The notes under the pieces were generated by a model. The model searched no databases and had not been told where the DNA came from. It saw only the letters and a list, made by a program, of their open reading frames with translations. Shown in pieces: positions 24,815-35,363 of a stretch of DNA of 64,000 nucleotides (the first letter of the stretch is position 1; each line of letters opens with the position of its first letter). Both the position numbers and the translations under genes were made by a program. The stretch lies in NCBI GenBank assembly GCA_037576195.1, contig CM075102.1:31988745-32052744 (forward strand). Reading direction: 5' to 3'. The DNA is from Phytoseiulus persimilis (taxonomy: Eukaryota > Arthropoda > Arachnida > Mesostigmata > Phytoseiidae).

Positions 24815-26907
24815 GTAAGTTTCGCTCATGATTGCTTCGAGGGACACCGCGATGCTAAGGATCGTTGAAAATAAATGCAATGCTGCTCGAAAATGCCGAC
24901 GCACTCAGCCCTCTGACTGTTCTTCGGTTTAAAGCTATACTGAGATGATAGGAACTCATCAGCGAACGGCTCAGTGGGACTTTGAACGAATTCAGAAGAT
25001 AGGTAGGATCCCAAGGGGAAAAGGATCATCGAGAGCTCCGAAGGCGTTAACAGAGATGAGATGGGAGGAGTCGAATCGTTCCGATGAATTTCGTAGGGAA
25101 TGTGAAGTCTGGAGTCAAGATCAGAACAGGATTCTCTGGAGCCAGAGCCTGGGGAATCGAATACTCTCACAGACGAGTGATCGACACGAGCGATAAGAGT
25201 TTTCAGTAAGATTTCTCCTCGCTCAGACCTCAACTCGAAGTACCAAATGTGTGCCAGAAACTGTTTTCGCTCTCGACATTCTAGACGGCGACTTCAGGGT
25301 AAATGACTACACGTGGTCGAAATGCGTTGGTGCCTCCGAAAAGCATTCTCTCTGAATCAAGAATTGTTTCTCATGCTCTCTGCAACTCGATATTCTCATC
25401 TGCTGGCAGCGCAAGTGATGAAAATTTTCAGGATATCCGGGTACCTCAAGTATACCTGTCCTGCCCTAACGGGAGGCCATTTCCGAATACCGAAGACAGC
25501 TGAAGAAAATACTGATATCTATCATACGTCGGGTCGTTGAGCATCGCTTGCTCACTGTCCTTTCGAGCTTCAATCAGTGGTTTCAGGTACATTTGAAATT
25601 GGAATCTACGACGCACGGTCCCACGAATTGTTTTAAATGTAACGACTGTAGTGTTTCAACTTCTGGGCTGTTGAGGCTGTCAATAGATAGAGGCCAATAA
25701 CAGATATATGCTCCATATAGTTCTGATTAAGGATCTGACTTCCTTGCGCTTCGTACAGATTGTGTTATCAATCGATCTGGGAAAGTATGCCGTTTCCTTG
25801 AGGATGAGAGCTCCAAAAGGAGGAAGCGCTCTGAAGTACCCATCGTTGTCCGTACGTTTCTGTGTGTTGTGATAAAGTTATTCCCTGAATCAGCTGCAGA
25901 GCTGGGAAACGGCGATCGGAAGCGTTCTGCCGTGAATCTATCATCTCCAACTTGCACCTGTTTTGCGCAGCGGTTGCTGATGCCGAAATCCTCTATTTCT
26001 CATGCGCTTCTTTCGTTTCTTTTCTATGTGACTGGTTGAAGGCTCGCCTTCGTCTAGAGACCTTTGGGACTCGCGAGCGGACTCGTGAAGTTACGACCAG
26101 AACTCCACGATAGAACCGCGTTCAGTAAGTTTCGATTTTGTGGAATTGCTAATCTCAACAACGCCGTCGAGGAAGTGGCTCAGAGAAAACGGGCCGGAAT
26201 CGTGAACACGAGAGGATTCCCGAAGTATCCACCAGATTGCGCTCGCTCCCGATCGGATGTTGGGTTGATTATTGATTGGTCAAATCTTTCATCGAAGGGG
26301 AGTACACGGTTCGCTTTTTGGACGAGCTCGTTGCCATCGTGACGTCGTCAGGAGGGAGGTCTTTCAGTTGATCGTACCTAAACTCGCGGCGACGCACGAC
26401 CCTCGAGGATGACGCTGACGACGAAGAGTTCTTCCATAGGAACCGTCAACTTCCGCTTAAAGCTTGATTCAAAGTCATGCCCAGGTCGTTCGTCGATCCG
26501 CGCATTTGGTTTTCTCGTTCGTTGAAACTATTGTTGGAGCTGTATTCAAACCCTGACCATGCACCCTTGTCCATCCGCGCGCAAACACACAGTCCGCTCC
26601 TGAAGGCAAGTGACCATCTCTATCAATCCACATTCAAGCCCACTTTTTCTAACAACGTGGTGAGCCAGGCGACCAAAAAGATCTTTGATTCGAGTCCCAT
26701 CCCATCGGCTGGGAGGAATTGACTCGTGAAGTCAGGAATATTGCATGAGACCAGAGTGGTGGTCCTTGTCCACCCGCATGTACAAACCGTCCAGCAAGCT
26801 TTTCGCTTGTGTGTCTTTCGATTGATCGGTCGGTCGATCGATCTGTATGTCTACCATATCTCTCCCAGGAAAACCAACCTCGCTTCCTAACATTGCCTCT
26901 CCTTCCC

Positions 26908-29900
26908 CTATAGAGGTAACATACTCGAAGCAGCCTGATTCGCGGCAAGCATCAGAAGTTGGCTTTCGTCGAAGATGGCTTGCACTGGTGTTGTAGAACC
27001 ATTGTTTCCGAGTCCGATGCTGTTCTCCTGAGTTTTGGGCGCGTGGACGGTCCGCATGTGCCTCGTCAACGTGGACTGCTGTTTAGTCCGATAGCAGCAC
27101 AATTCGCATGCAAAGGGTTTCTCACCTGAAAGCATGATAGTAGGAGAAAAAATTAGAGAAAAACCTGCCCGTGAGACTCAAAACGAAGTCGACAAAAAAC
27201 TCCGCTCGAGCTACCGAGCGGGCAAGGCGACCAACCGGGCGGGCGGGGGAGCACGGGCTTAGCGTCGAGCCATCTGTGTGCACCCGAGCCTGGCGCTCCG
27301 CATTCGCTCATACAACGCTCAAACAATGAAAGAAGTCTACACTACACCCGCCGCGTCGTTGCCACTGCCACCACCGCCCTGCGCTACGTCAGCCGCGCTA
27401 TCCATCCGACTTGACGCCGGGTTTTTCATTTCCATTCATTCAATGCGGACCCGCCAGCGTAGTTTTAACAGCGAACAGCAGCAATCAAGCCTCCGGTAGC
27501 AGAAGTAACAGAAGCGCCGGTCATACCCTGAGAGCAGTACCTCGGAACGTGACCCATAACTCGGTAATATGGAAGCACCACACCGTGAAAAGTCGATGCG
27601 ATGCTCGGCGGGCCGGGACGCGTACTTCGTCCTGCTTCTGGGAGTTGGCAAAACTGATTCAGGGAGCGTCTGCCGAAGCCCGAGTGCATGCGTCGCCGGA
27701 GGAGTTACCGAGCAGAATCAGAAGACGGACTGAACTGGGTTCGATACTCATCAAGGATTGTGACGGAGCGCGACTGAGCACCGCGCATGCTCTCACTAAG
27801 GAGCAGTCTCCTCGTCGGACGGCTCAGCTCTCTGGGACACCCTCGGATATCTGACATGAGATCCTGAATAGTTCCGTCGACGTTCCGACCCACTCCGGTC
27901 ACGATTCGAGCGTCGTGTGGGTTGGCTATCCCGGGCTTCTGGTGTATGCTGCCGCAACCGAGCGGGTAGGTGAGCAATAGCTCCCAGTACCAGTCCAGGA
28001 GAGGCCATGGCTGAGGAACGAATGCTCTATTTTCAATATATGGATTGTACTGGAACGAGCGCCTCTTCACAGCGCATGGTCGCGAGATCGCTGGATACCT
28101 ACTCGGCTCACAGCTACATAGGTGGATTGGCCTGGCTGGCTGGCTGCCTACTTGCTTTCCTGCCGGCCAGCCTGCTCGCTGCTGGCTGGATAGCAAAGAA
28201 GCACACTCTCAACGAGCTAGAAACAAGCTCTGCCTGGCCGCCCGAACCACCGATAGTGACGTGTTCTGTAGGCTGTAGTAGACGCCTGTGAGTGTGCGCG
28301 GCGTACCATCATCATTGGACTGACGGACAAACGAACTGACTGGCTGCCTCCCTAGCTGCCGCCTGCCTGCCTTCCTGACGAACGAACGAAGCTGAATCAC
28401 TAGATCTAGAGGCGCGCTCAACCTTCCAGTCGAGCCGTTGTCGCTGTACAATTGTTTTCCATACTCTTAGCTTCCAAGAGGCAACTAACTCTCTCAAGGA
28501 TCTGTCTGCCTGGTGTTTGCTTACTTTCCTACGGCCGGCCAGGTTGCGTTCCCATCCAACCGTCGATTATGCGCAGTGAGATCATACGTAGCCCTCCACT
28601 CCGGATACTTAGTTTGACGAGAGAGAATTCTCCGATTTTCCGTCGACGCATGGGGACTGGTAGATTCGTGACCGCTCCTTCGCCTCGAGAAGGCGAGCGA
28701 TCATAGGACCCTTGATCTTGTTTTCTTCTTGGGGACGGATCCATGCCTCCCGTTATTCGAACTCGATCGAGTACTCGTTTGCGAGTTGCACCGAGTTCCT
28801 CTCATTGGCGATGCCGCCATCGACGACGATTTCGATAGCTCTCGCTCAGAGTGTTCCGGCACACAATCAAAACGTCTGTTGTTCAAGCAAACGAGGAAAC
28901 TTTTGATGTTCAGGTGTCCAAACAGAACACACACACAGTGCGACCAACATGGACGGGTGGATGTACCGATCGACGAGCGGCCAGGCAGGCAGCCGGGAAC
29001 ACTCTTACACAAAGTCCATTAACATTAATAAGCGACATGACTTTCAATGTGATTCCGGATGTTCATTCTACAGTGGGGCGGTTCTGCAGCACCGGCCAAG
29101 CTTCAAAGAGGCGTTGTCAGATCCCCGTAAGAGATACACTTGAGCGACGAACTCGTTTCTTACAGCTTCCCCAAGTTCAACTAGTCCTGTCGTCACCCAT
29201 TGTCCTGGAGAGCAGCCTGGTAGAAGGAGTTAGGAAGGGCTTCCTCCTCACGAAGGCCTAAAAACCAGACATCGCACAGAGAAAGACGAGAAAATTTTGC
29301 GAACCCCCATCGAGCTGCTCCAAATTCTTCTCCTCCAAATGAGGACTGCACACGTGACCCTGAGTTCATACGCTACAGGCCCCCGAGGGACGTTAGTTCA
29401 GTTATTCAAAATAGCTACTCTATACAACGCGACAAGCTGATTCTCCGAATGTGTATTTTCTCCGGATGGAAAAATTCAGGGAGTCCACTCGGAGTTCTGA
29501 TCTTCGCCGGCTTATGACACGGTGCAGCTTTTGCTCGCTCATCATTGGGCCGTTGCAACGGAATATTCAACCATGACCAGACAAGGCTCGTCGTTACCGA
29601 GTCATACGTTTCAAGCCTGCTCTCGAACAAATATCGAGACGTCTGGACGCGGGAGGCGGCATCGAAGACGACGCAAATATCCATTATCTTTAGTACAGAC
29701 GAAAGGACATTCGTTCGTTCGTTCGTTTGGGCGCTCCGTTAGTCCGTCAGCATTGTGGCGGCGCTTATCGCGCGGTCGCTCAGGTAGACGACGAGACAAC
29801 GCATTGGTAACGACGAATTATAGGTCTCGAAAGTACTATTCACTCGCTATCGATTTCCGACAACGTGACAGAGGCGACCGCGTGCACAAAGAAAATACGT

Positions 29901-30150
29901 GGAACTACGGGCTCGAACTTACCGGTATGCACCCTAATGTGGGCTTCCAGGGCTGTTGTTCCTGACGCTTGGTATCCACATATGGTGCAAATTTTCCCTC
30001 CTCGACGAATCGGAGTCGGAGGTGTTGAAGACGTTGGTTCCTGATGAGCCTGTTGGGCGGCCAACGAGAACAGCGACAACGCCTGCAGCTGAGCCATCTT
30101 GTTGACGAGGCCTTTTCGAAGGAGGCTTGCGGTATCCAGGCTTGACGCTA
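26908..30150 (-). CDS. C2H2 zinc-finger protein, last two exons
   Basis: Two exons are joined across a 2.8 kb intron: 29923-30150 (after an acceptor ending AACTCAG, donor GTAAGT) and 26908-27125 (after CTTTCAG, ending TAG). The phases agree and the junction falls exactly in a TGEKP linker. The product has two C2H2 fingers (CTICGYQASGTTALEAH, then CELCCYRTKQQSTLTRH) after a glutamine/serine/proline-rich stretch, and ends about 45 residues after the second finger. Two fingers joined by TGEKP point to sequence-specific DNA binding in the nucleus (family knowledge). The tandem C-terminal pair recalls factors such as Hunchback, but the match is not close enough to name it. Upstream exons were not found. 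The gene sits in the repeat-studded, gene-poor domain. Confidence 0.85.
27126..29922 (-). other. Intron of the zinc-finger gene, repeat islands inside
   Basis: The 2.8 kb intron carries TGGC/CTGC-type 4-bp units near 28128-28155, GAAC units near 28378-28390 and CGTT units near 29708-29728. No exon-like piece with good splice sites was found inside it. Confidence 0.6.
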
Positions 30151-33100
30151 CTGAGTTGTTTCAGAGGTTAGGAAAGTTTCGTCCACGGTATGCCGGCGGA
30201 GAAGTGCACAACCAAAACAAGGGTTCCGGGTGGTGAATGTAGGAGGAGGTAGAGTCTAGAAAAGGTGCAGGAAAGTATGGTGGGTGCAGGGTTTCGGGAT
30301 CGGTGAAGTCATAGATGGTGGAGTGAAGGGCGCATTCGCGACACATTCGAAGTAAAGGAAGAACACTCAGTTAGAGATAATGGACTATAAAAGAGAGTCA
30401 AAAACGCTAAAATCGACGGAACAAGCATACATCGTGCTTCTCAACATCATGAGCTATCGAGTTGCGATATCATTAGAGGTTCCTCCCCCAGTCGAGGCTA
30501 CAGCGCACAAGACGGCCAATCAGATAGATGGGAATCACATGTCGCACAGATGATGTCAACAACGCCGATGTATACAAATCGTCGAAAAACGAAGCAGTGT
30601 AACGAACATAAAATAACAGTTTATTCGGGAACTCCGTGCAGCACAACTGATCGGGAGTCTGCCGGACACGCTAGTCGCTCGCACGAAAAAATTTAGGCAG
30701 CAACTCAGAAAATCATCGGTCCAAAAGCGCAGATTTGCAAGTGATCAAAACTGAAAGTATGAAATGCGCGGAGGACTGCAGAACTGCCGTATACTCCCCG
30801 TGTCTATCAGGCAAAACCGATTTCTCAAAAAAACTGTTTTCTCAACCGGTCTGAAAGGAGAGTCCACGTTAGAATCTGTCAACCCTTGCTTCAATGACAA
30901 AATCAAAACGGAGGAGAGAAACCAGCAGAACTCGAAGGAGCAAATCTCAGTGCGAGATCGCTCCTGCTATCGAAAGAAGAGAATACTCGAATTCGAGCCC
31001 GAGAGATATCCAGACATGGTATGCTCCTTATTCCACCACTGAAACATGGTATGCGGCTGATGGTCACCTTTCTCAGAGATCGTCATACACGGAAACTAGC
31101 AAAAATTTATACAAGTTGAACTCGATGAATATCCTTGAGATTTATTCAAAGTATGCATCCTCGCTGCTCGGGACCAGGGTTCAGGTTGAGAATGCAGAAC
31201 ACTCTTTCAGGTTCCTTTGATACCGTATGTACAGATACATAGCCACAGACATACATTTATAGTTCACTTCATCTCATAGGTGCGCTCGACTGTATCGTCT
31301 TGTCAATCAACTGCTAGGTTCCCGCAAGTCGAATTGTTGCCGCTCATTGGGTTGAGAGCGTTCGCAAAACTCGCCACATGAATTCAACTTCGCACCCTTC
31401 TTGGGAGATTTTCGATTCCCGATCGATTGGTCAAGTATTGATTGTTCAATCGTTTGAATACTCATGTGTTTCGGAGATGAGAGATGTACGGATCTATCTC
31501 ACGATAGATGTGCCCTGGCCGTTATCCTTCGTCAATTGTAGACTACAGCCTCGGCCACAGCGTTCACAGACACTCACTCACCCACACAGAAAACTTTCGT
31601 AATCCTAAGCACTCTCGACGTTTCGACTGATTTTCGTTCACCGTACACAATCACAGTTTTCACCGAAAGTTCTCACACTGCTTACAGCAACGGAAGTACG
31701 ATCCGATCACGAGCCTTGACCTGCGGAGCACGAGGGCTGACACGCATGCATGCACGCTCTCACGGATCCGTATTTCCACATGCCAGAGGTACTCGAAGGA
31801 AGTTCTGTTTTCTCCTTCTCAAAAAGTTCTCTTGTTGCCACTGCCCACAACCGCTTCTGCTTTGGTCGTCATGATATTCGTCGCGAGCGACATGTTTCCA
31901 TTAGATCGAAACTTTCAGTCGGACATCTCAGCGATGCGATGCCATCTCCAGGGCCCTTCTACAGAGGGCCCAAAAACATCTCCACCACACCCTGTTTGTT
32001 ACATTTCCTCGGGCTTCGGCTGCTCCCAGCACTGCCGGCAAAGCTCTGAACACAACTGTTCACAAAATTCACCTCCGAACGATTCCTACTACCAGTCCTC
32101 ACAGAAAGAACTTTTTGTCGGCTCCGAGTGGCCCGGAATCTCAGTGAACCTCCAGCTCGGATTTAGGCGGCGCTCACGAATCTTCACTCGCCCGGGGGCC
32201 GAATTGAATCCGGGGCGCGGTTTCGCAAAAAGAGATATATCTCGCACAAACGAACTGGTGGCAAGCAAAGTTACGGAGCAAACTCTTGAACACTGGAGGG
32301 AGTTACTGCATCGAACGAAAGACGACAGACCAACCCTAGCAAGAGGGTAAGCAGTCTACGAACGGACAGACATCCATCCGGGCGCAGAGCTAGTCAGCAC
32401 ATGGCAGCTCGACGGCGCCAGCATAGCGCGCTGTGAGCCAGGCGGTGGCAGCTAGGCAGGCAGAAGCACAACGCTAACACCAACTACCACCACCGCCACT
32501 AAACAGCAGCCGCGCCACAAGGAAAGGGATTCCAGCCGCTGCAGCGGCAACAGCGGCCGCCAGCGTCTGCTCGTCGTTGTTAGATCATCCGTTCGTTACC
32601 AGCCGTCGTTCCTTCGTCGTCGGAATACAGTAGATCAACCGACACTAACTCAATAACTTAGCGATGAGCTTCAACCAGATTGACCTAGGGTCTCGTCGAT
32701 ATAGGATCAAGTGACTGCAGGACGACCTCGGCAGGCCTGCGGAGGCTCGAGGGACGAGGACGAACCCAGTGAACGGTTCAGACCAACGACACTATGCGCG
32801 AGAAGTAATCCAGAGAAATCACTACAAAATGAAACGCGGCGAACTCAGGAGAAACAAGCAAGATAGAACGTTTTACTGTCATAGATAGGACACCGAGATG
32901 AGTATGGCGGTCCTAAGGTCGTAACAGTTTTTCGGAACCCAGGTACAGCGAGGCTGCTCGACAAAGAGGTACAAGATTCTTCCAGTGGGGACCAGTGCTC
33001 GTGGATGCTGGGCGTGATTCCATTGAAGAATCGGGGATCGAGTTGTAAGACCAGGAGTTCCTTCACTCCGTGCGGTAGAGCTGGATGTTGTATGGTTTCT

Positions 33101-34064
33101 CCACAAAGAGACGCAACTTTGGCGTTGAGCCGGCAAGGCTCCAAGGTGAAGACCTTCACCAAAGTGCCAACGCGAAGCTAGGCTTCACTGAAAATCTCGA
33201 CTCGAGGCGTGACTGACGAACATTCAGTGCGAAGTCGGGACCGACTCACTTCGGCGGAGGGACGAAGTTCCCAGATGAGGAGCAGCACATGGGCGCATCT
33301 CGTGAAGAGATGGGTAGCTTCGTTGTGCATAGGTTGTGCCGTTGGTGAAGGATTTCCACCGCCCGATATAGAAGTTGCCCGACCGTACGTTCTCAATCAC
33401 CGTAACAAATACCTGCTTGCTGTGGTGCTTTTGGCTGAGCAGTTTAGCATTTAATTCAACGTTGTGTACATGGAAAACAAAATCAACAGCTCGGCTCTCA
33501 AGCGGAATTCAAGTTGAGTCAGCTATTCATCGGAGACCGAGAGAGCCTATGAAAGGGTAGATGAGAATCGACGTACTTCTCATCCAATCCCCAGTCAATT
33601 TATCCATGGTGAACCACTGATGAACTACTCCTCGTTATATCCAACGGTTAGGCAGAATTGACGATCGAGAAGACTCCGCTGTGTTGTCTTTGGATCCTCT
33701 TTATCTCATAGAATAGGCCGCCACATTGATTGATGGGATAGAATGGATGAACATGTATTGGTGAGCGTGAGATGAATGAATCGACTTCGTGAAGTGTCTG
33801 TCGGACAATGAATGATGCGATGACATTCTCAGGATAAGATATCCGATGGGCTTCGAAATCGGCTCTGTTTCACATGTACAGCGCTTGTTGAGCGGACGTT
33901 CCTCACACTAGAGTTGGATTCAGTCGGTATCCGAGGAGTTTCATCGAAATCAGTCTTTATTCCTTGCTCGCCTCAAGCTTACTAAAAATGTAGAAGGCGT
34001 TGAATTGTGTCCGTCATCGTAGTTCTGGCTTTTGTTGATGCTTCCTTAATAGTTAGGTAGGCGA
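30151..34064. other. Upstream of zinc-finger gene, no assignable exon
   Basis: Open stretches occur at 31750-32350 (plus) and 32845-33162 (minus), but both lack an ATG at the start and no family is recognised. A GC-rich block at about 32395-32600 holds CCAC and GCAGC units and is the last of the repeat islands; none as clear is seen to the right. From 33600 onwards the sequence is more AT-rich and leads into the UBXN7 3' flank. Confidence 0.4.
33956..33961 (-). terminator. Poly(A) signal AATAAA for UBXN7
   Basis: AATAAA on the minus strand about 104 bases past the UBXN7 stop codon, a normal distance for an animal 3' UTR. Confidence 0.7.
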
Positions 34065-35363
34065 TCAGGCCGATCGTAGTTGGATGAAAATGGTTTCTTT
34101 GGGGAAGAGTCCAACTTCATTCAACGTCAATGTTGAGTCGAGCTCTGAGAGATTTCTCCGAGGGTAATTCGTTACCAGCTCATGACTTGTTTCTGAAAAC
34201 CCGTTTTCATGAGCGAATAAAATCAATGCTCGAATCCTGGATGATGACGGGAACGAGTGAACTTTTCTCTCGCCATCAGGGTAACGGAACATGAGCTCCG
34301 ACTTGGGGTCCGAGTCGGGGCCGAGGTACTTCGTGTAGCTCTCTTCTGCCTGCTGCGCCTGCCGTGGTGTTGTTGATTCTGCCAACGAGGCCGCTATGGC
34401 AGCTTTCATTTGTTCGTCTTCGTCCATCGAGAGCGTACCATTGCTCTTGGACTTTTTCGGCGGTGGTGCCGGCTCGTCTCGAGACGGATCTGGCGAAGGT
34501 TGATAACTGAGGAAGTCGGTGACGCGTTCCGCGAACGTACAGGCGTCCAGTTTCGACCAGACAATCATACGCTCACCGGTCCGCGGGTCGATGACCGCTA
34601 CGTGCGGATACGAATCGATGGGGTAGAACCGATTGTAGTTTATGTAGTCTTCGGACTTGTGATACACCTGCCAAAAGATGAAGCTGTCTTTCACGATATC
34701 TTTCACGGCTTCGCTGCTCCACACGTCGCGGTTCAACGTTTGGCACTGGAAGTTCTCCGGGTTCACGACATTCACGAGAATCCATTTGTTCAGTTCGCGT
34801 CCTTCCTCGCGGGCGGCCTCGAGAGATCCTTTGAACATGAGGTCGAGAGGAGGTCTATACAAATCTTCCAGCGTAGGCGCTTTCCTGTCAGATGCAGTCA
34901 AGTTGGCAAGACCATCACCCCGTTCCATTTCCTCTTCCTGACGTTGAGCTTCTCTACCGAGGTCCCGGAAGGGATCAACAAGATTGGAGCGGTTACCGAA
35001 ACCTCGACTGGTGGCATTCCTCGATCCCGAGCTTCCCGGAACATTATACATTTCATACAAAGTAGTGTCAACAAGAACTTCCTGCCTCGGAGCTCTGGGG
35101 GGCCTGACGTAGTCGCTGCCGTTCGAACTCGAGCCGGGCCCTGGATCCCGCGACAGAGGGGGGCTGGGCGGGGGGATCGCTGCAAGATTCTGATCCGGCG
35201 CAATGTCGAACCCACCCCCGTCGACATGCATGTTCACTGCTTTCTGGAGATCGCCATCACACAATTCGAGCATTTGAGTCGCGAGCTTGTCATCGGCCCC
35301 GGTGATTTCTTTGAATTCCTCCACCTCCTTGGCGTATGTCTCCTGCGAGAATGGCATCGCCAT
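34065..35363 (-). CDS. UBXN7: UBX domain-containing protein 7, intronless
   Basis: Adaptor linking the p97/VCP ATPase to ubiquitinated substrates and cullin ligases (family knowledge). The 432-residue product has the full UBXN7 order: a UBA-like domain at about 15-55, a thioredoxin-like UAS domain at about 169-288, a ubiquitin-interacting motif at about 314-330 (EQMKAAIAASLAES) and a C-terminal UBX domain at about 353-432. A serine/proline-rich linker lies after the UBA. Human UBXN7 is somewhat longer, mainly in linkers. The start is placed at the first in-frame ATG (MAMPFSQ): the frame stays open upstream to a TAA but holds no other ATG. There is no intron and no disabling change. AATAAA follows the stop. 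A long antisense open frame is a shadow. Confidence 0.95.
   Translation of the reverse strand: MAMPFSQETYAKEVEEFKEITGADDKLATQMLELCDGDLQKAVNMHVDGGGFDIAPDQNLAAIPPPSPPLSRDPGPGSSSNGSDYVRPPRAPRQEVLVDTTLYEMYNVPGSSGSRNATSRGFGNRSNLVDPFRDLGREAQRQEEEMERGDGLANLTASDRKAPTLEDLYRPPLDLMFKGSLEAAREEGRELNKWILVNVVNPENFQCQTLNRDVWSSEAVKDIVKDSFIFWQVYHKSEDYINYNRFYPIDSYPHVAVIDPRTGERMIVWSKLDACTFAERVTDFLSYQPSPDPSRDEPAPPPKKSKSNGTLSMDEDEQMKAAIAASLAESTTPRQAQQAEESYTKYLGPDSDPKSELMFRYPDGERKVHSFPSSSRIRALILFAHENGFSETSHELVTNYPRRNLSELDSTLTLNEVGLFPKETIFIQLRSA

Larger units (their letters stand above)
7990..26907. other. Gene-poor domain with scattered tetranucleotide islands
   Basis: About 19 kb without any exon that could be tied to a known family. 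Islands of interrupted 4-bp repeats recur every few kilobases (listed separately). Between them are ordinary-complexity sequence and only short, overlapping open frames. Candidate exons worth noting are 15916-16452 (minus) and 24680-24814 (plus), listed separately. A plus-strand stretch at 26064-26400 also reads like protein in two successive frames. The nearest firm gene is the minus-strand zinc-finger gene that ends at 26908. Confidence 0.5.
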
